Shown: piece by piece, positions 10,701 through 21,082 of the stretch | Numbering within the stretch: the stretch's first letter is position 1 | Layout: every line of letters begins with the position of its first letter | NCBI RefSeq assembly: GCF_963169125.1 | Contig: NC_084797.1 | Coordinates: 93,219,868 to 93,283,867, forward strand | DNA from: Humulus lupulus | Lineage: Eukaryota; Streptophyta; Magnoliopsida; Rosales; Cannabaceae | Direction of reading: 5' to 3' | Length of the DNA stretch: 64,000 nt | Translations under genes and position numbers: made by a program | The notes under the pieces: model-generated | What the model was told of the DNA's origin: nothing | The model's database searches: none | Seen by the model: the letters and a program-made list of their open reading frames with translations, nothing else

Positions 10701-12563
10701 GACTAATAATTCACACTGGGGTCTCAACGCCCTAGGATCCGCGACTAATAAGTCACCCTGGAGCCCATTGCCCTATCCTCTTAATAACCGACCTTGGAGA
10801 TGGTCTAGTGTAACTAGTGCTTTAGTTTTTCTATGACCATTGAGTCGAACAAGCGTGTAATGTGCTCCTGATTAGATCCAATGATATCGACCAGTGCTCA
10901 GAGCGCTATTGCCGACCTTGACTCATAAGTCAATGCTTTATGACCAGCGCTCAGCACTATTGCCGTCCTTGACTAATAAGTCAATGCTTTTCTCAAACAT
11001 ATAATGCTTAACAAGCATTCATCATATAACAAACATCCATATATAGAGCACTCAACATGTTTCATCAATAATAACATGCATAATCATAATCATGCGCATT
11101 TACATGGCCTATTCCCAATCAAAACCATATTCAGTATTCGAGCCAAGCCCTAATCATGTATGTCACATAATGGGTGCAGTTTTCTTACCTCAGGTCCGAG
11201 TATAATTTAAAATAAGAACGACCCTCGAACACGATCCTGATCCTAAGCCCTTAGCGATAACCTAGTCACAACAAAGTATAGAATCCCACCAATAATGATT
11301 AAATAAAGACTTCCGAACTGAGTCCTAGCCTCCGGGACGTCGAATCCTGCTAAACGGGTAGTAGGATCAACCTCGAGCCCTTAGGTTTGAGTTCCCACAC
11401 CCAAAACCTCCCTAAGGCAAATTTTTCCCTTAGGCGTCGTGACCCCACAACCTTGAGCCATGGCCCACCTCCAAACAGAGGCCCCTATTCCATTCTGTCT
11501 GCACCTCACACCGTGGCCCTAATGCCCATCATCCATCAGCCATGTTCTCTTCTTCGTTAAGCTTGGGCCAGGTGCCCAAGTACATGGTCGCGGGCTGACC
11601 TGGAACTCAGCCAAAAACCTTTGTTTTTCCCATTTCAAAACACTCCATAATTCTATCCAAACATATCCAAATCCAAAAATCAAAGTTCCCAATCATCTCA
11701 ATTGCCCAAAACCATCAAAACCCAAGCTTCAAACAACTCAAAAACTCATCAAAACATAGAATCCGAATCAAAACTTAAGAAACTTTGGGAAACAGAAACT
11801 CAGAAATTCAAAGCTTAAATTACCTCTTATTATATTGTTTCTCACTAAATCCTCTGGATAATAAGCTTCTAATCTTTCCTAGAATTACTATGACTCGATC
11901 CTTGCTTGAATCCGAGTCTTAAAACTCGAGTATCCTTCAAAAATGCGACGAACGGTAAAAAGTAATTACGGAAGAGAGAGAAAAAGTATTTTGAACGTGT
12001 TTTCTTTCTGATGGGTTACTTCAAGCTTAAGAGCAACCTCAAGTAAATCCCAATGCTCGGGGTCCCAAAATCGCCCCTGAGGGTAAAATAGTAAAAATTC
12101 CCATAATTTTCTCCTAACCTCACTAACCCTCAATATATCATCAAATAATCATTTCCATTAACCAATATCCCAGTAATTTACTAAATACCCAATATACCCC
12201 TTGACTCACACCGAGTCAAATATTGATCTCGTTGTGACTTTTCCGCTAGCTTGCTCCCTAGGATCGCCTCGTGGCGAGTAACTCAAATATATCCACATAA
12301 CAATGTGGTCTCACACATATATCACATATATGCCAAATATACCCATAATAGGCCAAATTACAAAAAGTTCCCTTCTAATAAGAAAAGGGCCCACATGTTT
12401 AATTAATACACCTAAACATGCATACCAAGTCATATAATAATATAACTCACATAATCACATATTTACACGCATATAAAACACATAAACATGTCATATCCAT
12501 AATTTTCCATCCTGACCCCCTAATCAAGGCCCTAAGCCTTATTAGGTAATTTGGGACGTTACA
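7777..12563 (-). repeat. Element A left LTR (3' LTR), interrupted by a solo LTR
   Basis: The LTR occupies 7777-8132 and 10456-12563, split by the inserted solo LTR at 8133-10450 plus one TSD copy. It matches the right LTR along its length, for example the shared GTAACGCCCTGGGTAGC start on the plus strand and CATGGGATCC near the outer end. GC-rich words such as GTCGCGAC-like and GCGGC clusters lie near 11430-11600. Long minus-strand frames are absent. The adjoining GTAAGGAGGGGATAGT (minus strand, 12564-12579) is the polypurine tract that primes second-strand synthesis. Confidence 0.9.
8133..10450 (-). repeat. Solo LTR nested in element A's left LTR (Tekay-like)
   Basis: The insert is flanked by perfect 5-bp duplications GGGTC at 8128-8132 and 10451-10455. 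It begins TGTAACGCCCTGG and ends CGATACA on the plus strand. Sequence and length (2318 bases) match the related solo LTRs at 37865-40235 and 51518-54007, which lie in the opposite orientation. No internal retrotransposon sequence is present, so unequal recombination between two LTRs probably removed it. It contains the same GC-rich GCCGCGGCC cassette near 9230-9380. Short open frames inside have no domain. Confidence 0.92.
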
Positions 12564-12579
12564 ACTATCCCCTCCTTAC
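12564..12579 (-). other. Polypurine tract of element A
   Basis: On the minus strand GTAAGGAGGGGATAGT directly abuts the 3' LTR start. Such purine-rich tracts escape RNase H and prime plus-strand DNA synthesis. Element B has a near-identical tract (GAGGAGGGGATAG) at its own 3' LTR. Confidence 0.8.
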
Positions 12580-12618
12580 AGAAATTTCATCCTCAAAATT
12601 TTACCTGAACAGCTCGGG

Positions 12619-12900
12619 TTACTGACTCTGCATATCTGATAATACCTTAACCAAAGGTATAGTTTTGTTTCTCAGGACCTTGTCCTTCCTGTCTAATATC
12701 AGGACTGGTTGTTCCTCATAGGAGAGATCTGCCTCAAGCTCCAGATCCTCGTAACTCAACACATGAGTCACGTCTGACACATATTTTTGAAGGGCCAAAA
12801 TATGAAATACATTATGTACGGCCAACAGTGTCGGAGGTAAAGCCAACCTATAGGCCACCTGGCCAATCCTTTCCAAGATCTCAAATGGTCATACAAACCT
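12619..12900 (-). pseudogene. Element A integrase C-terminus and shortened chromodomain
   Basis: The minus-strand frame of 85 codons starts at ERIGQVAYRLALPP, the region after the integrase core, and continues through VHNVFHILALQKYVSD to RKDKVLRNKTIPLVKVL. This is the signature of Tekay/Del chromoviruses, whose chromodomain directs insertion toward heterochromatin. After VKVL the frame jumps straight to SDMQSQ and a stop, so the middle of the chromodomain fold is missing by internal deletion. A stop also separates this frame from the upstream integrase. Confidence 0.85.
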
Positions 12901-12905
12901 AGGTC

Positions 12906-13930
12906 TCAGCTTGCCCTTCTTTCCAAATCTCCCCACCACTTTCCTTGGTGAGAATCTAAGGAAGACATAGTCTCCCTCTTGGAACTCCACATTCCTGCGC
13001 TTAGGATCAGCATAACTTTTCTGTTGCTTTGAGAAGTGAGCATCCGAGCTTTGATCTTCTCGATAGCCTCATTGGTCCTCTGAACTGCCTCCGAACCCAA
13101 GTATCTCCTTTCTCCTGTCTCATCCCAATGAATGGGAGACCTGTAATTCCTACCATACAACATCTCATAAGGAGCCACTCTAGTGGTCGACTGATAACTG
13201 TTATTGTAGGAAAACTTTATCAAAGGCAAATACTTACTCCAAGACCCACCAAAGTCCAGCACACATGCTCGCAGCATGTCCTCTAATATATGGATCGTCC
13301 TCTCAAATTGTCCATCTGTCTGTGGGTTATAAGCAGTACTAAACTTCAATTGTGTACCCATGGCTCTTTGCAAACTTCCCCAAAACTTGGAAGACCTTGG
13401 TGCCCCATGAAGGCGCACAATTTATATCACATAGAGATATGTGTATTGGTCAACTGTTAAGTTGTCCTCACTGGTAAAAAGTGAGCTGATTTGGTGTATC
13501 GATCCATAATAACCCACACCGAATCATGTTGACCCACAATCCTAGGTTATCCTACCACGGAATCCATCGTGATATCCTCCTATTTCCACTCTGGGATGTC
13601 TAGAGGCTGTAATAGCCCTGCTGGTCTCTGATGCTTAGCCTTGACCTATTGGCATGTCAAGCACCTAGCCACATACTCTGTCACATACCTCTTCATTCCA
13701 GGCCACCAATACAGTAATCTCATATCCTGACACATCTTTGTGGTGCCTGGATGCAAAGAGTAAGGAGTAGTATGAGATTCATCCAGAATCTCCTGTCTTA
13801 TAATAGCATCCATCGAAACACAGATCTGACCCTTGTATCTCAACAAGCCCATATCTGACATTGTATAGTCTCTAGACACTCCAGCTAGAACGTCCTCTCT
13901 GATCTTTGTCAGTTGTGGATCACCCAACCG
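12906..13930 (-). pseudogene. Element A integrase, degraded
   Basis: The enzyme would catalyse strand transfer of the cDNA. An HHCC zinc finger is complete in 13646-13927 (ESH...LHPG, then ARCLTCQ). The core's first aspartate lies in WVIMDRYTKSAHF near 13490-13520, but this part is broken by frameshifts. In the longest frame (170 codons, 12906-13418) RLHGAP runs directly into RSSKFWGSL, so the short segment that normally holds the second catalytic aspartate appears deleted. YNPQTDGQFERT, including the glutamate, is still readable. It is inactive for several independent reasons. Confidence 0.88.
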
Positions 13931-14219
13931 ACCTTCATTATTTCTAATAGCGTAGACTATAGCGTAATGTTGGCCAACTGGCCAATCAGCAACTCTATAC
14001 CAGCTCTGGTCATATCCTCTGCTAACTCTCTGGATATCAATCTCGTACTATATATCTATCCCGGACTCTTCCAGCTTAAGGCATCTGCCACTACGTTGGC
14101 CTTCCCTGGGTGATACAAGATTTCACAATCATAATCCTTCACCAATTCCAGCTAGTGCCTCTGTCTCATGTTCAGGTCTTTCTGTGTGAAAAAGTACTTC
14201 AAGGTCTTGTGGTCAGTGT

Positions 14220-14500
14220 ATATCTCACACTACTCTTCATAAAGGTAATGCCTCCATACCTATAATGCAAAAACCATTACTGCCAATTCCAAATCATGAG
14301 TGGGGTATCTCTGTGCATATTCCTTCAACTGGTGTGACACATAGACAATCACCTCTCCTGACTGCATAAGAACACAATCCAAACCATGATGTGAGGCATC
14401 ACAGTAAATCACAAACTTCTCTTGATCTGTCAAGAAACTCAAAACTTAAGATGTGATCAATCTCTACTTTAGTTCATGGAAGTTGTTCTCACACTTGTCT
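14220..14500 (-). pseudogene. Element A RNase H, partial
   Basis: A 60-codon frame (14260-14442) shows [18 protein letters not shown] with the first catalytic aspartate, then [27 protein letters not shown] with the glutamate-bearing block. Stops lie on both sides, near 14235 and 14450. The domain follows RT directly, as expected. It would degrade the RNA strand of the RNA/DNA hybrid if intact. Confidence 0.85.
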
Positions 14501-14514
14501 GACCACACAAACTT

Positions 14515-15263
14515 CTAATTCCTGCCTGTCAGTTCAGTCAATGAAGTAGCAATCTTTGAGAATCCTTCCATGAAACTCCTGTAATACCCTACCAACCCAA
14601 GGAAGCTCCTAATCTCTGAGGCATTCCTTTGTCTTGGCCAATCTCTGATCGCCTCAATCTTGGTTGGGTCTACCTTGATCCATTGTTTACTGACAATATG
14701 ACCAGGAAAAGTTACCTGAGATAACCAGAATCTGAACTTCTTGAATTTTTCAAACAATCTGTGTTCCCTCAGTCTATGTAGAACCAACTTCAAATGTCAC
14801 TCATGTTCTGACTCTGACTGAGAATAAACCAAGATATCATTGATGAAAACAATCACAAATCGGTCCAAGTAATCCTTGAACACTTTGTTCACAGATATAT
14901 AAAAGCAACTGGGGCATTAATCAACCCAAAGGACATGACTAAGAACTCATAATCCCCATATCTGGTACGAAAGGCAGTCTTCAATATATCTCCCTCCTTG
15001 ACCCTCAGTTGATGATAACTAGAATGAAGGTCTATCTTTGAGAATACCATTTTACCCTGCAACTGGTCAAACAAATCATCTATCCTTGGCAAAGGATACT
15101 TGTTCTTAATTGTTAACTTGTCCAGTTCCCTATAGTCAATAAACATTCTCAAAGAACCATCCTTCTGCTTCACAAACAGAACTGGTGCACCCCACGGTGA
15201 GAAACTAGGTCTAATAAAACCCAAGTCTAACAACTCCTGCAGTTGTCTTTTAGTTCCTTTCAT
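14515..15263 (-). pseudogene. Element A reverse transcriptase, active site mutated
   Basis: Two frames cover RT: 14889-15263 ([64 protein letters not shown]) and 14515-14793 (LGLVGYYRSFMEGFS and the connection region). Between them, at 14830-14847, the catalytic box reads FINDIL on the minus strand. The first aspartate of the invariant DD pair is asparagine, explained by one G-to-A change. A stop and a frameshift flank it. The copy is clearly dead but otherwise collinear with Tekay elements. Confidence 0.9.
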
Positions 15264-15943
15264 TCTGCTCGGGCCATTCTGTAAGGTTCCCTAGACACTA
15301 TCTCCGTCCCTGGTGCCAGTTCAATCACAAATTCAATCTCTTTGTGTGGTGGAAACCCTGGTAAATCATATGGAAACACATCCAGAAACTCACAAACCAA
15401 TCTGGTCTCCTCTGGTCCCACTGGCACGACCTGAGTGATATCTACCACACTGGCTAAGAATCCTACACAACCACCTTGCAATAGATCTCTAGCCTTTAAT
15501 ATGGATATCATCGGTACACGGGGTCCATGCGCAGTGCCAACAAATACAAAAGGATCCTCACCTTCAGGCTCAAAAGTTACCATTTTCCTTCTACAATCTA
15601 TGGTTACCCCATACTTCACTAACCAGTCCATGCCCAGAATCATATCAAAGTCGGTCATAACCAACTCTATCAAATTAACTGACAACTCTCTGCCCTCCAC
15701 TGTCACTAGCAATGATTTAACCCATCTCCTATATACTACTAACTCTCCAGTAGGCAATAAGGTCCTGAACCCCAGAGCATAATAATCACACGGTCTACAC
15801 AATCTATCAATGATTCTACTAGCAACAAAAGAATGTGTAGCACCAGAATCAATCAAAACAGTATAAGCGGTTATAGCACTAAAAAGCTGACATGTGACTA
15901 CTGAGGGACAAGCATCAGCTTCTGCTTGTGTCAATGCGAACAC
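15260..15943 (-). pseudogene. Element A aspartic protease
   Basis: This 227-codon frame is the longest in element A. Near residue 30 is IDSGATHSFV, a normal retropepsin active site, followed by the flap region and DMILGMDWL, the second conserved block of chromovirus proteases. The end of the frame (EFLDVFPYDLPGFPPHKEIEFVI) is the usual linker into RT. The domain itself looks undamaged. The gag frame upstream ends within a few bases of it, separated by a stop, and RT continues downstream in an overlapping frame. Confidence 0.88.
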
Positions 15944-17080
15944 TCAAACTGGGGTCAAGTTGTCCGCCTTTCGTGGTTCTTCCTTTCTTACCTTCGGGCA
16001 ATCTTTCTTTAAATGTCCCACTACCCCACATAAAAAGCAGGCCTTTGCCTGACACTCCCCTATATGACGCCTCTTGCATTTGGCGCACTCTAGAAAAGTC
16101 CTCCAACCCTCACTGCTGCCCTGGCAACCTATTGTAATACAACGTGATCTCCTATCAGGACCTGGAGTTGGAAAAACATCAGGAGCCTTCCTTTTCTGAT
16201 CACTGGGGTGCCCACCCCTACCTGAACTCATAAATGGAGGTCCTGCCCTCCTAGTATCTATCCTGGCTGCATTGTCACGCCAGATTTTGTTCTCTGCGCT
16301 CTGAGCTGTGAGCGCCTTCTCAACAATCTACGCATAGGTAATAACTTTTGGCATAGTGGTAATACAAACATCCCGGACTATCGTAGGCTGTAGCCCCTAG
16401 AGAAACCTATCCCTTCTGGTCCCATCAGTGGGCACCAATTACCTGGCAAACTTTGCCAATCTATAAAATTTCAGGGCATATTCAGTCACTGATGAGTTTC
16501 CCTGAAGTAATATGTTGAATTCTTCAGCCTTTGCCGCCCTAATGGCATTACTGTAATACTTCTCATTAAACCGAGTTCAAAACTCTTCCCAATCCAGGGC
16601 ATCCTCCCGAAACATATACATGGCACAGGCCACCCTCTCGTTACCAGACACCCTCATAAAGTCTAGGATGGTGGTAACCATACTCATCCACTACTCGGCC
16701 TTAGTCGGATCTACACTACCCTCAAAGACCGAAGGGTACTGTTTTATGAACCTTTCATGAAGAGGTTCCCATTTATTTCTAGCCTCTGGCAGCTGCTCAA
16801 TTGTTGGCACCATCACAGGTGGAGCCTCTGGCAAGATGTTCCCTGCAGGAACTTATTGTTGTCTCAGGAGGCGAATTTCTTCTTCCTGCCTCAATACCCT
16901 GGCATGAAAATCAGCAAGCAACTATTGTCAGTTCTCAAGAGCTGGCTGAGGGGTCTGACCTTGGTCATTATCCTGACCCTGTCATCATTCTGGCCCTGAT
17001 CTTCCTGGCAAGCTGATGATTCAATCTGCCGAGGAAGCATACTTCCAAGCTTATACCTTGCTGCAATAATCAATTCGGCC
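15944..17080 (-). pseudogene. Element A gag with zinc knuckle, degraded
   Basis: The nucleocapsid end (15944-16231) has a CCHC knuckle, CFLCGVVGHLKKDC, plus an earlier cysteine pair (CAKCKRRH). Upstream (16240-16760) the gag core can be followed in changing frames: FEGSVDPTKAE, then MYMFREDALDW, then ARFYKLAKFA-like blocks, each separated by stops. The N-terminal part lies near 16891-17073. The order fits a chromovirus gag of about 350 residues, but no open frame spans it. Confidence 0.8.
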
Positions 17081-17570
17081 AGTTAGGTAGTGATAACTAA
17101 ACCTCTTGCCGCTTCACGGTCCAAGATGAAGCATATAACCATTCACGTTCAATATTCATGCTAATAAGCATGACGATTCATATACAAGTCTGGTGCTAAT
17201 AAGAACTTCCTAATACTCATACCAATTAACAATGCTAATAAGCATTTTTTGGCATACATGTATCTATACCAATGCTAATAAGTGTGTCCTGACCTACATG
17301 TCCATGTAACAACACTAATAAATGGTCCTTTGGCATTCACAAGCAATATAAGTGCTAATAAGCACGATCCATTTAAACCATGCAGCAGTCACGGGCCAGA
17401 CCCTATCAGTATATCTCATGCTACCTAATAAGACATGCAGATAAAGCATTTATATCCAATTTAAATAGTTAAATACATAACCACATAAGTAGTTACTGAA
17501 CCCTAAATCAAGCTTGTCTTTAGTGGCGAGTGTACATGCCGAGCCTGTCTACAGGAACCCTTAACCTTGG

Positions 17571-17584
17571 CCACTCTGATACCA
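17571..17584 (-). other. Primer binding site (initiator tRNA-Met type) of element A
   Basis: On the minus strand TGGTATCAGAGTGG follows the 5' LTR end after three bases. TGGTATCAGAG is the complement of the 3' end of plant initiator tRNA-Met and the usual primer site of chromoviruses. Confidence 0.85.
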
Positions 17585-17587
17585 AGT

Positions 17588-20517
17588 TGTAATGCCCTGG
17601 GTAGCAAAGACCGTTACACTGTAAATCGTGCATAACTCTCTAAACGAGACATTAGGCAATAAACATGCATCTAAATGTAACTACTGGTCCAAGGTTAAAA
17701 ATTTCGGTTAAAAGGAATGGACGTTTCATTAAAAACATTAAACTGTACATGGGATCCCATAATAACTTTTACAAAGTTGTTTACAGTTCCAAAATGGTCA
17801 TTACAACTCAAAAGTTATAACCCGCCGACCTAAGTGGCAAAAATAGGGTTGCACCCTAGTTCCTCTGAGAAACCTTGGTCGTGCTGGTCAAGCAGCCCTA
17901 TATGTACACATCGCCACCTAAGCTCTCCAACTCATGGCTGGTCCAGCTTTCCTTTCCCTTTACCTACACCATGTAGCACCCGTGAGCCCAGGCCTAGCAA
18001 GAAAACTTAATGCTAGTGCATGAATAATATATACAAATTCATATGCATATCTAGCATGCCCAGAAGTAATAACAGTACTCATGCATGCATACCATTCATA
18101 TAAATGACTACAACGTCATATGGGACTAAATTCCCTAAACAAATGATTAACAGAATTATCTCAGGGCCCATTGCCCAAGCACATGACTAATAATTCACAC
18201 TGGGGTCTCAGCGCCCTAGAATCTGGGACTAATAAGTCACCCTAGGTCCCATTGCCCTATCCTCTTAATAACCGACCTTGGAGATGGCCTAGTGTACCTA
18301 GTGCTTTAGTTTTTCTATGACCATTGAGTCGAACAAGCGTGTAATGCACTCCCAATTAGATCCAATCATATCAACCAGCGTTCAGCGTGCTATTGTCGCC
18401 CTTGACTCACAAGTCATTGCTTTACGACCAACACTCAACGCTATTGTCATCCTTGAATAATAAGTCAATGCTTTTCTCAAGTGTATAATGCTTAACAAGA
18501 ATTCATCATATAACAAACATCCACAAATAGAGCACTCAACATGCTTCATCAATAATCACGAGCATAATCATAATCATGCGCATTTACAGGGGCCAATGCC
18601 CAATCAAAACCATATTCAGTAATCGGGCCAAGCTCTAATCACCTATGTCACATAATGGGTGCAGCTTTCTTACCTCAGGTCTGAGTATAATGTAAAATAA
18701 GAACGACCCTCGAGCACGATCCTGATCCTGAGCCCCTAGTGATAACCTAGTCACAACCAAGTATAGAATCTCATCAATAATGAGTAAATAAAGGATTATG
18801 GACTGAGTCCTAGCCTCCGGGACATCGAATCCTACTAAACTAGGTAGTAGGATCAACCCCAAGCCCTTCGGTTTAAGTTCCCACACCCAAAACCCTAAGG
18901 CCAATTTTTCCCTTAAGCGTCGCGACCCCACACCCCTGAGTCGCTGCCCGCGTCCAGACAGAGGCCCCTGCTACATTCTTCCTGCACCTCACACCGGGGC
19001 CCGCCTACCAGGCATCGCGGCCCTAATGCCCATCTGCCATGCTCTCTTCTTCGTTAAGCTTGGGCCGCGATGCCCAAGAACAGGGTCGCTGCCCGACCTG
19101 GAACTCAACCAAAAACCTTCATTTTTCCCATTTCAAAACACTCCATAATCTTATCCGAACATATCCAAATCCCAAAATCAAAGTTCCAAATCATCTCAAT
19201 TGCCCAAAACCATCAAAACCCAAGCTTCAAACAACTCAAAAACTCATCAAAACATAGAATCCAAATCCAAACTTAAGAAACTTTGGGAAATAGAAACTCA
19301 AAATTCAAAGCTTAAATTACCTCTGATTATATCGTTTCTCGCTAAATCCTCCAGTAAATAAGCTTCTAATCTTTCCTAGAATTACTATGACTCAATCCTT
19401 GCTTGAATCCGAGTTCTAAAACTCGTGTTTCCTTAAAAAATGCGACGAACAGTAAAAAGTAATTACAAAAGAGAGACAAATTATTTTGAACTTGTTTTCT
19501 TTCTGATAGGTTACTTCAAGCTTAAGTAACCTTAAGTAAATCCCAAGGCTCGGGGTCCCAAAATCGCCCCCGAGGGTAAAATAGTCAAAATTCCCAGAAT
19601 TTCCTCCTGACCTCACTAACTCCCAATATATCATCAAATAATCATTCCCATTAACCAATATCCCAGTAATGTACTAAATACCCAATATACCCCTTGACTC
19701 ACACATAGTCAAATATTGATCTCGTTGTGACTTTTCTGCTAGCTTGCTCCTTAGGATCGCCTCGTGCCAAGTAACTCAAATATATCCACATAATAATGTG
19801 GTCTCACACATATATCACATATATGCCAAATCTTTCCTAGAATTACTATGACTCAATCCTTGCTTGAATCCGAGTTCTAAAACTCGTGTTTCCTTAAAAA
19901 ATGCGACGAACAGTAAAAAGTAATTACAAAAGAGAGACAAATTATTTTGAACTTGTTTTCTTTCTGATAGGTTACTTCAAGCTTAAGTAACCTTAAGTAA
20001 ATCTCAAGGCTCGGGGTCCCAAAATCGCCCCCGAGGGTAAAATAGTCAAAATTCCCAGAATTTCCTCCTGACCTCACTAACTCCCAATATATCATCAAAT
20101 AATCATTCCCATTAACCAATATCCCAGTAATGTACTAAATACCCAATATACCCCTTGACTCACACATAGTCAAATATTGATCTCGTTGTGACTTTTCTGC
20201 TAGCTTGCTCCTTAGGATCGCCTCGTGCCAAGTAACTCAAATATATCCACATAATAATGTGGTCTCACACATATATCACATATATGCCAAATATACCCAT
20301 AATGGGCCAAATTACAAAAATTTCCCTTCTAATAAGAAATGGGCCCACGTGTTTAATTAATACACCTAAACATGCATATCAAGTCATATAATAATATAAC
20401 TCACATAATCACATATTTACACGCATATAAAACACATAAACATGTAATTTCCATAATTTGCCATCATGGCTCCCTAATAAAGGCTCTAAGCCTTGTTAGG
20501 TAATTTTGGGCGTTACA
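17588..20517 (-). repeat. Element A right LTR (5' LTR) with internal duplication
   Basis: It starts TGTAATGCCCTGGG on the plus strand and ends GGGCGTTACA next to TSD TCTAT. Total length is 2930 bases, or 2469 after removing one unit of a 461-bp direct duplication. It aligns with the split left LTR over its full length, with scattered substitutions that indicate considerable age. It contains a GC-rich cassette near 18920-19100. Confidence 0.9.
19369..20290. repeat. 461-bp tandem duplication inside element A's right LTR
   Basis: Two adjacent copies, about 19369-19829 and 19830-20290, each begin near ATCTTTCCTAGAATTACTATG and end near CACATATATGCCAAAT. I see a single difference between them (C versus T at about 19535 and 19996). 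The left LTR has one copy only. The near identity contrasts with the divergence of the two LTRs, so the duplication is much younger than the insertion. Confidence 0.9.
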
Positions 20518-20600
20518 TCTATGGCGTATTAACGATACAGACTACTCAAATGAATGACCTTGTCAAAAGACACCTCAACCCACCAGAATTTCCCAATTCT

Positions 20601-21023
20601 TGTGGGATATTATGTAAATATTATTTAAATGTATTTCTTATATTTTTTTTATTATATATTCATTTGTAACAAGCTCGCATTATGTGTGTAGGCCCTATTT
20701 CATGCTTATAAGGCTCATGGCCCACTAAGGGACTCTATAAATAGAGATCTCTTACACTCATTAGTCTTAGGTGGCACTTTACATACAAATTCTCTGTTGA
20801 ATTGTATTCTCTCTGGCTTAGGAAACTTAGTTGAATCTTGTTCTTCTAATCTTGAGTCTAAGATCTTTTTTATTAATAAAAGTGTAAGTGGACATAGGTC
20901 ATTACCAACTCTTGGGATCGAACCATTATAAATTTTTGTGTCTTTTACTTGAATTTAGCTCATTATATTATTTAACTGTCGTTCAATTTGACTCAGTGTC
21001 GTTGACCAAAATGTTGGTCAACA
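20601..21023 (+). repeat. Element G 5' LTR (start tentative)
   Basis: The end is clear by comparison with elements F and H: all finish with GACTC.GTGTC...GGTCAAC followed by TTTTGGTACTTTCATT-type leader. The start at TGTGGGATATTATG is the best TG but is not confirmed by a TSD. A TATA box (TATAAATA) lies at 20736-20743. The motif ATAGGTCATTACCAACTC, also found in H as GTAGGTTATTACCAGATTC, lies near 20893-20912. Confidence 0.6.
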
Positions 21024-21082
21024 TTTTGGTACTTTCATTAAGATCTAAACTCAAGATAATCTCAATTCATTAACCTGAATCA

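Larger units (their letters stand above)
7777..20517 (-). mobile_element. Element A: full-length Tekay/Del-type chromovirus (Ty3/gypsy)
   Basis: Both LTRs, primer binding site, polypurine tract and gag-pol are present on the minus strand, flanked by identical TSDs TCTAT (7772-7776 and 20518-20522). The LTRs begin TGTAAC and end TTACA on the coding strand. Net of insertions the LTRs are about 2.46 kb (left) and 2.47 kb (right). The left one contains a nested 2.3-kb solo LTR and the right one a 461-bp tandem duplication. The internal region (12564-17587) encodes gag, protease, RT, RNase H and integrase with a shortened chromodomain. Stops and frameshifts make it non-functional. Confidence 0.93.

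Noticed and set aside
19416..20119. Two nearly identical 80-codon minus-strand frames
   Set aside because: They are the two copies of the 461-bp LTR duplication, not a gene family.
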